Assembly (NCBI RefSeq): GCF_003259835.1
Contig: NZ_QLMI01000008.1
Span: 1-64,000, forward strand
Direction: 5' to 3'
Source of the DNA: Flavobacterium aquaticum
GTDB lineage: Bacteria; Bacteroidota; Bacteroidia; Flavobacteriales; Flavobacteriaceae
Length of the DNA: 64,000 nt
In this document: one piece after another, positions 16,593 through 25,261 of the stretch
Numbering within the stretch: the first letter of the stretch is position 1
How the letters are laid out: each line of letters begins with the position of its first letter
The notes under the pieces: generated by a model
Seen by the model: the letters and a program-made list of their open reading frames with translations, nothing else
Told to the model about the DNA's origin: nothing
Databases searched by the model: none
Made by a program: the position numbers and the translations under genes

Positions 16593-18440
16593 ATGAAAAG
16601 AATTTTACTTTCAACGCTAGGACTTATTAGTTCTTTTACTGTTTTTTCACAGCTATATGTGAGTCCAAACAGTTACGTATTTGTAAACGATCAGTTTATG
16701 TATGTAAGGCAAGATGTAAACTTGCAAAACAATGGTAATTTCTTTTTAAGAAACAAATCGCAGTTGTTACAAGGTTCTGGAGGTGCAGGGGCTAATACTG
16801 GTGCTGGAAAGCTTTCAGTTTTTCAAGAAGGTACGGTAAATAATTTTCAATATAATTATTGGTGTTCGCCAGTTGGGAATGCTTCGGCACTTGTAGGAAA
16901 TGAGTCTTTTGGTATTACAATGCTAAACAGGCCTACAGGTTTAACAACAAGTACAGCAGCCACTATTTTACCAACTAATAATTACAATGGTACATCGAGT
17001 CCTTTAGCGATTGCTCCTTATTGGATTTGGAAATTTATTACTTCAAATGCTTATGCACAATGGGCTTTTGTTGGTTCGGGTTCTACGTTGAACGCAGGCG
17101 AAGGATTTACCATGAAAGGAACTTCTGGAACTGACGCTACTATTGCGCAAGCGGCAGAAAATGTTCAGAATAATTCAGGAAGCAGACAACGTTACGATTT
17201 TAGAGGAAAACCAAATGATGGGACGATTTCGGTTCCAGTAAGTGCTGGAAATTTTACTTTAGTTGGAAATCCTTATCCTAGTGCAATAGATTTGAATGCC
17301 TATTTGTTAGATCCTGCTAATGCGGCTTTGCTTAATGGGCAAGCTTATTTTTGGGAACAAGTTGTAGTAAATACGCATGTTTTAAGACAATATCAAGGTG
17401 GTTATGGTGTTTATAATCCTGGAACAGGGATTTATACACCAGCGGCATTTTTTACTTATGATGGTTCTGGAAATCAAGGTGTTCCAATTGGTTCTGGTAC
17501 TGTTTTTCAAAGAAGATTTTCTCCTGTAGGACAAGGTTTTATGGTACAAGGAATAGCAAATGGAAACGTTTCTATGAAAAATTCATACAGGGTTTTTGTT
17601 AAAGAAGGTGCTGTTAATCAGTCTGAATTTGCAAGAACAGCTTCTACTAACGATTCATCTATATTTGATGTTTACAATACCGATTCAGAATTTTTTCCAG
17701 CGATACCAAATGTAGCAGGAACAGATTATACTCAAATTAGAAAAGGAACGGCTCCTTATATTAGAATACATGCTATGTATAATAATGGAGGAGTAAGACC
17801 TACTACTATAGCTTTTATGGATACAGCAACTGACGGATACGATTATGGTTCAGATGGTCGTTCTCCATCTGCTGAAGCGGCTGAGTTTTATTATATTTTG
17901 CCAGATATTCCTCATGAATATGTTGCAACAGCTGTAAAATTTGATATCGATAAAAGAATTCCGGTAGGATTTAGATGTAATGCACAAACGAATTTTAAAT
18001 TACAAGTTAAAGATGTGGTAGATTTTGATCCAAATCAAAATGTTTACTTACATGATAAATTAACTGGAATTTATTACGATATTAAAAACAACGTTTTTGA
18101 TATGACATTACCAGTTGGAAATAATACAACTCGTTTTGAAATTACATTTAAAAACATCGATGTTGTTTTAAGTAATCCAGATGAAGTTGCAGATTCATTT
18201 TCGGTGTATCAAAACAATCAAAATGCAATGTTAACAGTTTATAATACTTTAGATAAAGATATTATGTCTTTAGTTATGTATGATGTAACAGGTAAAATAG
18301 TGTTAGAAAAGCAAAACTTAGGAAAAGCAAACACGTATGAGTTTTCAACGGCTAGTTTAAGTGATGGTGTTTACGTGGTTAAAACAAAAACAAGAGATAA
18401 CTTAGATAGCACTAAAAAAGTAATAGTTTCTAGAAAATAG
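16593..18440 (+). CDS. T9SS-secreted surface protein, type A-like sorting signal (615 aa)
   Basis: A signal peptide (MKRILLSTLGLISSFTVFSQ) is followed by a region that shares its signature with the type C proteins on both sides: NYWCSPVGN near residue 90, FTLVGNPYPSAIDLNAYL near 220, and a GQGFMVQG segment near 320. The C-terminal 80 residues (SFSVYQNNQNAMLTVYN, MYDVTGKIVLEKQNL, LSDGVYVVKTKT, KKVIVSRK) are a typical type A T9SS sorting domain, which should be removed while the protein is attached to the cell surface or released. The function is unknown. The shared module but different signal suggests recombination of sorting domains within one surface-protein family. A terminator follows closely. 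Confidence 0.82.
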   Translation: MKRILLSTLGLISSFTVFSQLYVSPNSYVFVNDQFMYVRQDVNLQNNGNFFLRNKSQLLQGSGGAGANTGAGKLSVFQEGTVNNFQYNYWCSPVGNASALVGNESFGITMLNRPTGLTTSTAATILPTNNYNGTSSPLAIAPYWIWKFITSNAYAQWAFVGSGSTLNAGEGFTMKGTSGTDATIAQAAENVQNNSGSRQRYDFRGKPNDGTISVPVSAGNFTLVGNPYPSAIDLNAYLLDPANAALLNGQAYFWEQVVVNTHVLRQYQGGYGVYNPGTGIYTPAAFFTYDGSGNQGVPIGSGTVFQRRFSPVGQGFMVQGIANGNVSMKNSYRVFVKEGAVNQSEFARTASTNDSSIFDVYNTDSEFFPAIPNVAGTDYTQIRKGTAPYIRIHAMYNNGGVRPTTIAFMDTATDGYDYGSDGRSPSAEAAEFYYILPDIPHEYVATAVKFDIDKRIPVGFRCNAQTNFKLQVKDVVDFDPNQNVYLHDKLTGIYYDIKNNVFDMTLPVGNNTTRFEITFKNIDVVLSNPDEVADSFSVYQNNQNAMLTVYNTLDKDIMSLVMYDVTGKIVLEKQNLGKANTYEFSTASLSDGVYVVKTKTRDNLDSTKKVIVSRK

Positions 18441-18460
18441 GAGTTCGATTTACATTATAT

Positions 18461-18490
18461 AAAAAAGCAGCTTTAAAAGGCTGCTTTTTT
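18461..18490 (+). terminator. Terminator of the type A T9SS gene
   Basis: AAAAAAGCAGC / GCTGCTTTTTT inverted repeat with an 8-nt loop, 20 nt after the stop codon. Confidence 0.75.
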
Positions 18491-18569
18491 ATTCATGAAT
18501 TTTGTGCTAATGCAGATTAAAAGTAATGGTTTATGTGAATTTGTTGTAATTCTAGTTTCTATAAGAAGC

Positions 18570-18597
18570 AAAAAAAACCGCCAATAAATTGACGGTT
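18570..18597 (-). terminator. Terminator of the 691-aa T9SS gene (minus-strand specific)
   Basis: On the minus strand ACCGTCAA pairs with TTGGCGGT through one U-G wobble and is followed by eight Ts. On the plus strand the same position would be an A-C mismatch, so it should act in one direction only. Confidence 0.6.
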
Positions 18598-18614
18598 AAT
18601 TTTTTTATAAGGCT

Positions 18615-20690
18615 TTAGTAAATTATCTTTTTGACAATTTTAATATTGTTCTCTAAAATTACTTGAATAAGTAAAGGAGAATTTGATTTTAAGACTTGCG
18701 TTTCGCGATACTTATTTGAATTTACTTTTTTGTTTTGAGAAATTAGTCTTCCTAACGTATCATAAACCAACACTTCTTTTATGTTCTCATTTGCTTCAAT
18801 GTTAAGTGCATCGTTTGTGTAAATAACTACTGATTCATTGTTTATAAAGTCTTCATTTCCTAAAGTTTCATTTGAAAATTTCAATACAAATCTAGTATTG
18901 TTATTTCCTGCTTCAGTTGTAAATGAGTAAGGAGATTCTTTTAAATTGTGTATTATGTTTAATTCTAAATCTTGAATGTAAATTTCTTGATTTCCTTCAA
19001 ACAAACCATCTACAGCAGTTAATCCAAAAGTGTGAATACCATTTTGATTCGTTGTAAATCCTAATGGAACTTCATCAGTAGTTGTAAAAGGTAATGCCTT
19101 TCCTTGAATATTAAAATATTGGTTATCTACAATACTGTAAACTTCAAAATTGTTTTTAAGTTTAGTTTCAGCATCATAAATTCTATCAACTCCATTAGTA
19201 GCTTCTTCAACATATCCTACTAATAAACTAGTAGCAATTTGATTCGGATTTACAAGGTTTAACCAAATACGGTGTTTCTCGTCAGTATCTTCTGAATAAG
19301 TAGTGTTTGCACTTCTGTAAAACTGATTGTTTGAAACATCTGTACCACGCATATCATTAGTAAATATTGCATTTCCTGATGGTGAAGTAGTATTGTGATT
19401 CATTTTTACAAAGAAACCTTGTCCAGCACCAATTACGCTTAAAGCACCAGGAATTGAAGTTCCAGTCCCATTTATTAATAAATAATCGTCTGGCGAATAA
19501 TTATAAGTAAAGTTGCCGTAAAAAGGAGAATCATTATTAGCGCTTACCGAGGTGTTGTGAGTCCAAACACGAACAAATCCGTCAAGTGAAGTATTGCTAT
19601 TTAAAAAGCGTACCGCATTAATCGCAGAAGGATACGGATTTCCTATTAAATTCCAGTTGTCATCATCTTCTGTAACTTTTAAATTACCGTTCATGTAGCT
19701 GTTTCCGGCATAGCCTCCTCTTGCAATAGGTGTGCTTATGTTACCGTTATTTGGAACACCTGTAAATGTAGCTGTAAAATTTTGAGCTGTGTTTGTTGGG
19801 AAATTATTAGGAGCTCTTATAATGTAACCTTTTCCTAATGTCATAACTTGGTTAGTCGCTCCGGCCCAATTTCCAAATCCGTTAAAGTTGTTCCCATTTG
19901 TTGGAACCCACTTATAAATGAAGGTTGAATTAGGTGAAACTTGAGATGTATTAAAACTCGCTACTGGTGAAGACCAATATACATAGTCTAATTTAGATAT
20001 TGTTGTGTTTCTTTTTAATTGAATGTTTCCAGAATTCGCTACATTGTCTATTTGAATTAAACTTGAAGCGTTTTCAATTACAAATGAAGCGGTTGAACTA
20101 GTGTTTACACTTCCTTTAACTCTTACTATTCCTGAATTATTTAAAGTTAAAGATCCAGTGTTTGAGATTGTAATGGTTTTTGCTTCTGCATCTTTCGAAG
20201 AAACAATACAGTTTACATTGTTATTTATGATAACGTCGCAATTAATTGTTGGTACACCTGCAGGCGACCAGTTAGCGCTATTATTCCAGTTAGTACTTTG
20301 AGCACCAGTCCATGTTTTTGTACAAGATGGCGGCGGAGTACAATCATAATTTCTAGTTACAGAAATGTTTGGATTGTTTTGAATTGCACCTCTAACGCAA
20401 TAAGTAGAATTAGCAGTACAAGTGGTTATAGAGCCACCACCATTTAAATTACCATAAACAATTAAGTTTACATTTCTTAGGTTTAAAATTCTACCATTTA
20501 AGTTTAAGTCACCATTAATAATAATAGTTTGAGTATTTCCATTACCACAATTTCCGTTTCCTAATCCACTGAAAGCGTTTGGAAAAGAAGTATTGTTTGT
20601 TAAAGAATAGCTTCCGTTAAAAGTGTAAGGGTTTTGTGAAAATAGAAATAAGGGGAAAATTAATAAGAGAAGTAAAGTAATTTTTTTCAT
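18615..20690 (-). CDS. T9SS-secreted surface protein, type C-like sorting signal (691 aa)
   Basis: This is the shortest of the three type C proteins. After the signal peptide (KKITLLLLLIFPLFLFSQ) there is a single beta-helix-like segment (about 20-115; NPYTFNGSYSLTNNTSFPN, then NLNGRILNLRNVNLIVYGN). From about residue 120 it consists almost only of the shared module: WNNSANWSPAGVP, SKLDYVYWSSPVASF, MTLGKGYIIRAP, WNLIGNPYPSAINAVRFL, GQGFFVKMNHNT, and the C-terminal signal (VLVYDTLGRLISQNKK to IKIVKKIIY). It is therefore close to a minimal version of the family. Probably exported by the T9SS to the cell surface; substrate or partner unknown. Promoter and repeats lie upstream as for the other two type C genes. 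Confidence 0.85.
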   Translation of the reverse strand: MKKITLLLLLIFPLFLFSQNPYTFNGSYSLTNNTSFPNAFSGLGNGNCGNGNTQTIIINGDLNLNGRILNLRNVNLIVYGNLNGGGSITTCTANSTYCVRGAIQNNPNISVTRNYDCTPPPSCTKTWTGAQSTNWNNSANWSPAGVPTINCDVIINNNVNCIVSSKDAEAKTITISNTGSLTLNNSGIVRVKGSVNTSSTASFVIENASSLIQIDNVANSGNIQLKRNTTISKLDYVYWSSPVASFNTSQVSPNSTFIYKWVPTNGNNFNGFGNWAGATNQVMTLGKGYIIRAPNNFPTNTAQNFTATFTGVPNNGNISTPIARGGYAGNSYMNGNLKVTEDDDNWNLIGNPYPSAINAVRFLNSNTSLDGFVRVWTHNTSVSANNDSPFYGNFTYNYSPDDYLLINGTGTSIPGALSVIGAGQGFFVKMNHNTTSPSGNAIFTNDMRGTDVSNNQFYRSANTTYSEDTDEKHRIWLNLVNPNQIATSLLVGYVEEATNGVDRIYDAETKLKNNFEVYSIVDNQYFNIQGKALPFTTTDEVPLGFTTNQNGIHTFGLTAVDGLFEGNQEIYIQDLELNIIHNLKESPYSFTTEAGNNNTRFVLKFSNETLGNEDFINNESVVIYTNDALNIEANENIKEVLVYDTLGRLISQNKKVNSNKYRETQVLKSNSPLLIQVILENNIKIVKKIIY

Positions 20691-20716
20691 AATTTTTAGA
20701 GGGTTCTTTTTTTATT

Positions 20717-20746
20717 ACAGTTGTTCCGAAAATCAATACAGTTATT
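20717..20746 (-). repeat. Two 21-bp-spaced direct repeats in the leader of the 691-aa gene
   Basis: Read on the plus strand, ACAGTTGTT (20717-20725) and ACAGTTATT (20738-20746) start 21 bp apart. They lie 12 nt downstream of the -7 box, in the same orientation relative to the gene as the copies at 9882-9932. Confidence 0.6.
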
Positions 20747-20758
20747 CTGAATTTGGTG

Positions 20759-20766
20759 CAAAGATA
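20759..20766 (-). promoter_or_regulatory. -7 element TATCTTTG of the 691-aa T9SS gene
   Basis: Perfect TAnnTTTG on the minus strand, 68 nt before the ATG at 20690. No TTG is visible at the usual distance. Confidence 0.5.
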
Positions 20767-21187
20767 AAGTGCTGATTATTAAATACTATGCTTGCATAAT
20801 AGGTTTTTCTTATGGTTTTATAATTGAAAAAATAACTTTTTACTAAACTATTGAAAATCAAATATTTGGCTTTTTTGTAGATTTTGTGAGATATTTCGTG
20901 TTTTAGCAGTTTTTCTTTGTTTATTATTAATTGATTTTGCAGTTTTTTGTGTTTTATTAATTTATATTTATAAAAAAGCTGGTTATTTGATAAAAATGAT
21001 GTAAAATTGATTTTTTAACGATAAAGTGTTAATGAATTGTTATAAAATCAATTTTTTTGTGTGAAAACGATAATTTTTGATCTTTAATTTAAGTTATTTT
21101 TGATGTTAATTTTACTTCTTTAGTTTGAAATGAGTTTTGAATGAAATAAAAATGAATTCATAAAGTGATTTTTCCGTACTTTGTAAA

Positions 21188-22090
21188 GTGATTCAAGAAA
21201 TAAAACAACAACTTCCTAATAATATTAAACTCTTTATAAAAAGAGAGGATTTGTTACATCCTATCATTTCGGGAAATAAATTCAGAAAACTTAAGTATAA
21301 TATTCAAGAAGCAAAAAGATTAGGTCATGCTACATTGTTAACTTTTGGCGGCGCTTTTTCTAATCATATTTTGGCTGTTGCAGGTGCTGGTGCCGAATTT
21401 GGATTTAAAACAATAGGAGTAATACGAGGAGAAGAACTCGAAAGTAAAATTGATGAAAATCCTACGCTAGCCAAAGCGCAAGAATTAGGAATGCAATTTT
21501 ATTTTGTAAGTCGAACAAATTATCGCGACAAAGAAGCTTCCTTTTTTGTTTCGCATCTTCATGAAAAGTTTGGAGACTTTTATTTGGTTCCAGAAGGTGG
21601 TACAAACGAATTAGCAATTCAAGGTTGTGAAGAAATCTTAACGGATGCAGATAAAGACTATTTTACACATATTGCATGTGCGGTTGGAACTGGAGGAACT
21701 ATTTCAGGTTTAATTAATTCTGCAAATGAAACACAAGAAATAATTGGATTTTCTTCGTTAAAAGGTGCTTTTTTGTCTGATGTAATTCGTAATTTTGTAG
21801 TGAAAACTAATTGGAGTATTAATGATGCCTATCATTTTGGTGGATATGGTAAAGTAAATGACGAGTTGATTCGGTTTATAAACTCGTTTTATAGTCAAAC
21901 TAGTATTCCGTTGGATCCTGTATATACGGGTAAAATGGCTTTTGGCGTTTTAGATTTAATTGAGAAAGGATATTTTCCGGCTAATTCTAAAATTTTAATG
22001 ATACATACAGGAGGTTTACAAGGAATTAAAGGCATGAATTTTGCTCTAAAAAATAAGAATAAAGAATTAATAAGTTATGATGAAAACTAA
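21188..22090 (+). CDS. ACC deaminase / D-cysteine desulfhydrase family PLP enzyme
   Basis: A 300-residue fold-type II PLP enzyme. The family signature ISGNKFRKLKYN at about 28-39 carries the probable PLP lysine (Lys31). TFGGAFSNHILAVAGAGAEFG and the glycine-rich phosphate-binding loop AVGTGGTISG are also present. Members act on 1-aminocyclopropane-1-carboxylate or D-cysteine, and the sequence alone does not separate the two; D-cysteine desulfhydrase or an unknown amino-acid deaminase is at least as likely as ACC deaminase. The start is GTG at 21188, because no ATG precedes it after the in-frame TAA at 21161. The 3' end overlaps the next gene by 14 nt, so the two are probably co-transcribed and translationally coupled. 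Confidence 0.85.
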   Translation: MIQEIKQQLPNNIKLFIKREDLLHPIISGNKFRKLKYNIQEAKRLGHATLLTFGGAFSNHILAVAGAGAEFGFKTIGVIRGEELESKIDENPTLAKAQELGMQFYFVSRTNYRDKEASFFVSHLHEKFGDFYLVPEGGTNELAIQGCEEILTDADKDYFTHIACAVGTGGTISGLINSANETQEIIGFSSLKGAFLSDVIRNFVVKTNWSINDAYHFGGYGKVNDELIRFINSFYSQTSIPLDPVYTGKMAFGVLDLIEKGYFPANSKILMIHTGGLQGIKGMNFALKNKNKELISYDEN

Positions 22091-22964
22091 AATTGCCCTT
22101 TTTTTATTAGCGCTTTTAGTAGTAGGTTGTACTAGTTCGCGACCAGTGGTACGAACAACAACAAAGCCAAAAGTTACAACTAAAAAGCAACCTGTAACGC
22201 AAAATAAATCAGTAACAAAGCCAGTAACAAAATCAGGCGAATCAAAAAATAATACTTCAACTCATACATCAACTCCTAAAACGGATACTCAGGTAAGTTT
22301 AGAAGCTACATCTAATGTGAAAACGTATGCTGAGGAAATTCAAATGTATGTAGATAACTTTAAAGAGATTGCTAAGAATAACATGAAAACACATGGAATT
22401 CCGGCAAGTATTACATTAGCACAAGGAATTTTAGAATCGGGTGCAGGGAAAGGGAAATTAGCACAATCAGCAAATAATCATTTTGGAATAAAATGTCATA
22501 CGGGTTGGACAGGTGAAAGTGTTAAACATGATGATGATGCAGCACAAGAATGTTTCAGAAAGTACGAGCATCCATCAGAGTCTTATCGCGATCATTCTTT
22601 GTTTTTAACATCAAGAACTCGATATTCGAATTTATTTAAATTAGATAAAGGCGATTACGAGTCTTGGGCAAAAGGATTAAAAGCCGCAGGATATGCAACC
22701 GATGTAAAATATCCAGATAAATTAATTGGATTAATTGAACGTTTCGAATTGTACAAATACGATAATGAAGTGCTAAGTCGCGATTTTAAACCAGTTAAGA
22801 AAGAAGTAATCTTGGCACAAGGAGCAGATTATTATACCATTCAACAAGGTGATACTTTGTATTCTCTCTCAAGAAGATTTAATCTTACGGTTGACGATTT
22901 AAAAAAGTTAAATAATATGTCTGATAATGCCATTTCAATTGGGCAACAAATCAAAATAAAATAA
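22077..22964 (+). CDS. Peptidoglycan glucosaminidase lipoprotein (GH73 plus LysM)
   Basis: The N-terminus is a lipoprotein signal (LLALLVVGC, Cys18), followed by a Thr/Lys-rich linker of about 60 residues. The GH73 N-acetylglucosaminidase domain covers about 85-225: [21 protein letters not shown] contains the catalytic Glu, and [14 protein letters not shown] and YRDHSLFL are family hallmarks. One LysM peptidoglycan-binding repeat closes the protein ([17 protein letters not shown]). It probably trims peptidoglycan in the periplasm while anchored to a membrane. The start may be ATG 22077 or ATG 22080. The stop codon overlaps the hemL start by one nt (TAATG). Confidence 0.93.
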   Translation: MMKTKIALFLLALLVVGCTSSRPVVRTTTKPKVTTKKQPVTQNKSVTKPVTKSGESKNNTSTHTSTPKTDTQVSLEATSNVKTYAEEIQMYVDNFKEIAKNNMKTHGIPASITLAQGILESGAGKGKLAQSANNHFGIKCHTGWTGESVKHDDDAAQECFRKYEHPSESYRDHSLFLTSRTRYSNLFKLDKGDYESWAKGLKAAGYATDVKYPDKLIGLIERFELYKYDNEVLSRDFKPVKKEVILAQGADYYTIQQGDTLYSLSRRFNLTVDDLKKLNNMSDNAISIGQQIKIK

Positions 22965-24250
22965 TGTTATATAAAAGAAGTAGCGAATTATTTGTTGAAG
23001 CAAACAAAGTAATTCCGGGTGGAGTAAACTCTCCTGTGAGAGCATTTAAAGGAGTAGGTGGTACTCCTATTTTTGTTAAAGAAGCTAAAGGTGCCTATTT
23101 GTATGATGAAGACGGCAATCGATTAATTGATTATATTAACTCATGGGGGCCTATGATTTTAGGTCATGCTTATGAACCTGTAGTTAATGCTGTAATCGAA
23201 AAAGCAAAAAAAGGAACTTCATTTGGTATGCCAACCGAATTAGAAACTCAAATTGCACAGTTAGCAGTTTCGATGGTTCCAAATATAGATAAAATTCGTT
23301 TTGTAAATTCAGGTACCGAAGCTTGTATGAGCGCCATTCGTTTAGCAAGAGGATATACAAAGCGTGATAAAATTATCAAATTTTCAGGATGTTATCATGG
23401 GCATTCCGATTCGTTTTTAATTGCTGCAGGTAGTGGTTTGAGTACATTTGGTGTGCCAAATTCTCCAGGTGTTACAGAAGGAACCGCTAAAGATACCTTG
23501 TTAGCATCTTATAATGATATTGAAAATGTAAAAGCATTATTTGAAGCAAATAAAAATGAAATTGCAGCAATTATCATTGAGCCAGTTGCCGGAAACATGG
23601 GTTGCATTCCGCCAGCGAAAGGATTTTTAGAGGCTTTAAGAAGTGTTTGTTCTGAGAATGGAGCTTTATTGATTTTTGATGAAGTTATGACAGGATTTCG
23701 TTTAGCAAAAGGAGGAGCGCAAGAATTATATGGAATTCAAGCGGATATCGTTTGTTTTGGAAAAGTAATTGGTGGAGGATTACCAGTTGGAGCTTTTGCT
23801 GCAAGAGAAGAAATAATGAATCATTTAGCCCCATTAGGACCTGTTTATCAAGCTGGAACTTTATCTGGAAATCCATTGGCAATGGCTGCAGGATTTGAAA
23901 TGTTGAAATCGCTAAATTCTGATTCTACTATTTTTTCTCGATTAGAAGAAAAAACGGCTTATTTGGAAAAAGGAATCCGAAAAGTTTTAACTGAGGCTAA
24001 TGTTGTGTTTACAATTAATAGAGTAGGTTCTATGATTTCGGTTCATTTTGATGCTAATCCTGTTTATGATTTTGCAACAGCTAAAAATGGAGATAATGAA
24101 AGCTTTAAGAAATTCTTCCATGGATTGTTAAAACGCGGGGTTTACATTGCGCCATCAGCTTATGAAACTTGGTTTATTACTGATGCGTTAACGTATGAAG
24201 ATTTAGATTTTACCATAAACGCAATTGCAGAAACAGCAAAAGAGTTATAA
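22964..24250 (+). CDS. hemL: Glutamate-1-semialdehyde 2,1-aminomutase
   Basis: A 428-residue PLP enzyme that converts glutamate-1-semialdehyde to 5-aminolevulinate, the precursor of haem (C5 pathway). Class III aminotransferase features are clear: [11 protein letters not shown] at about 18-28, [16 protein letters not shown] at 115-130, [11 protein letters not shown] at 141-151, [10 protein letters not shown] at 237-246 and the PLP lysine Lys267 in [15 protein letters not shown]. Full length. It is the last gene of a three-gene overlapping operon, a context (PLP enzyme, wall hydrolase, hemL) seen in other Flavobacteriaceae by memory only. A strong bidirectional terminator follows directly. Confidence 0.97.
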   Translation: MLYKRSSELFVEANKVIPGGVNSPVRAFKGVGGTPIFVKEAKGAYLYDEDGNRLIDYINSWGPMILGHAYEPVVNAVIEKAKKGTSFGMPTELETQIAQLAVSMVPNIDKIRFVNSGTEACMSAIRLARGYTKRDKIIKFSGCYHGHSDSFLIAAGSGLSTFGVPNSPGVTEGTAKDTLLASYNDIENVKALFEANKNEIAAIIIEPVAGNMGCIPPAKGFLEALRSVCSENGALLIFDEVMTGFRLAKGGAQELYGIQADIVCFGKVIGGGLPVGAFAAREEIMNHLAPLGPVYQAGTLSGNPLAMAAGFEMLKSLNSDSTIFSRLEEKTAYLEKGIRKVLTEANVVFTINRVGSMISVHFDANPVYDFATAKNGDNESFKKFFHGLLKRGVYIAPSAYETWFITDALTYEDLDFTINAIAETAKEL

Positions 24251-24252
24251 AA

Positions 24253-24283
24253 AAAGTCCCGATTTAATCGGGACTTTTTTTTA
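24253..24283. terminator. Bidirectional terminator between hemL and the convergent 125-aa gene
   Basis: AAAAAGTCCCGATT / AATCGGGACTTTTT inverted repeat with a 2-nt core and T-runs on both sides. It overlaps the stop codon of the minus gene. Confidence 0.8.
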
Positions 24284-24658
24284 ATGAGTTAACTGGTGAA
24301 GTAAATTAGGTTGATTTGCAACTTTCTCCATTTGTTCTGGAGATAATGTAGCTCTAAGTTTAGCTTCAATAATAGTACTAACTTGTTCTTTATCTCTAGT
24401 TTCTTTAGCCTTGTTCAATGCTTCATGCTTGTATAGAAACAATCCATTTAAATCTTTAATCTTTTGTTCATCTAACTGAATTAATTTAGTCAATGTATGA
24501 GTGTCTTTCTTTGCTAAATCATTAAAATCAACTTTTCTAGTTTCAATTACTTCTGTTGATTGTTTTCTTTCTTGAGAGTTTACGCTTTTAATTTCTTGAG
24601 CATTAGCAGTTAAAGAACAGCCAACAAATAAAATAAAAGCAGCGATTATTTTTTTCAT
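24281..24658 (-). CDS. Small secreted protein, possibly Spy/CpxP-like (125 aa)
   Basis: Signal peptide (MKKIIAAFILFVGCSLTANA) and a charged, helical mature part of about 105 residues. The C-terminal TLSPEQMEKV is an LTxxQ-like motif as found in Spy/CpxP periplasmic proteins, which bind unfolded proteins or metals. A weak NGLFLYKHEALNKAK segment precedes it. It lies in tandem with the next gene, which has the same build, so they may be paralogues. Functional assignment is weak. The transcript start is fixed by a -7/-33 pair upstream (24686-24716). Confidence 0.6.
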   Translation of the reverse strand: MKKIIAAFILFVGCSLTANAQEIKSVNSQERKQSTEVIETRKVDFNDLAKKDTHTLTKLIQLDEQKIKDLNGLFLYKHEALNKAKETRDKEQVSTIIEAKLRATLSPEQMEKVANQPNLLHQLTH

Positions 24659-24685
24659 AATTGTAAAAATTTATTTTTGGTTTGC

Positions 24686-24716
24686 CAAATCTAATTTAAA
24701 TTTAGAAATAAAGCAA
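24686..24716 (-). promoter_or_regulatory. Promoter of the 125-aa secreted-protein gene
   Basis: On the minus strand TTG (24716-24714), a 20-nt spacer and TAGATTTG (24693-24686). This separates its transcription from the upstream paralogue. Confidence 0.5.
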
Positions 24717-24734
24717 AAAAAGTTTTTTAAATAG

Positions 24735-25154
24735 TTACTCTTGTTTGTTCAATGCTTTTCTTTTTGACTTAGCAATCATTTCTTTGCGATGATTTTGTTT
24801 TTCTTCCCATTTTTTCATTTGTTCTGGGTTCAAAACTTTTTTCATTTTAGCTTTTAATTCAATTTGATTGTCTAAAGCTTCCATTTGTTTTTTGTATTTT
24901 TCATCAGAAGTAACTTTTTTCTCTTCTTCTCTTTTTGCTTTCATCTCGGTTTGAATAGCTTTTCTTTTTTGAGCTTGTTCTAAAAGTAAGGCTTTAACTT
25001 CTTTTTGTTGATTGGTGTTCAAATCTAAATCTAAAGTCATTTTTTTAGTTTGAAGTTCCGCTTGTTGTTCAGGAGTCATTTCTTGAACTTTTCTTGACTG
25101 AGCAAATGTTAAGCTACTTAAAGTAAGTGCTACAACTAAAATAAGTTTTTTCAT
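24735..25154 (-). CDS. Small secreted Spy/CpxP-like protein (139 aa)
   Basis: Signal peptide (MKKLILVVALTLSSLTFAQ) and a nearly all-helical, Lys/Glu-rich mature part. Two LTxxQ-like motifs are visible, DLNTNQQKEV at about 45-54 and VLNPEQMKKW at about 107-116, spaced as in Spy/CpxP periplasmic chaperones. Expected to act in the periplasm, perhaps under envelope stress; that role is inferred from the family only. Neighbouring gene 24281-24658 has the same layout. The C-terminus is very basic. Confidence 0.7.
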   Translation of the reverse strand: MKKLILVVALTLSSLTFAQSRKVQEMTPEQQAELQTKKMTLDLDLNTNQQKEVKALLLEQAQKRKAIQTEMKAKREEEKKVTSDEKYKKQMEALDNQIELKAKMKKVLNPEQMKKWEEKQNHRKEMIAKSKRKALNKQE

Positions 25155-25228
25155 AATGTATAGAAATTTAAGTTTTATGTTAATAAGACGTTGTAAATAT
25201 AAAAAAGTTTAATTTAAGAGAACAAAAT

Positions 25229-25261
25229 AAAAAAAACGGGACTTAATTAGCCCCGTTTTTT
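25229..25261 (-). terminator. lysS terminator
   Basis: AAAAAACGGG / CCCGTTTTTT inverted repeat immediately after the lysS stop, ending in a long U-run on the minus strand. Confidence 0.75.

Larger units (their letters stand above)
20691..21187. other. 497-bp AT-rich divergent intergenic region
   Basis: Besides the repeats (20717-20746) and the minus-strand -7 box (20759-20766), I see only AT-rich DNA without a credible frame or RNA structure. Near the right end GTACTTTG (21176-21183) resembles a -7 element for the gene starting at 21188. Confidence 0.5.
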
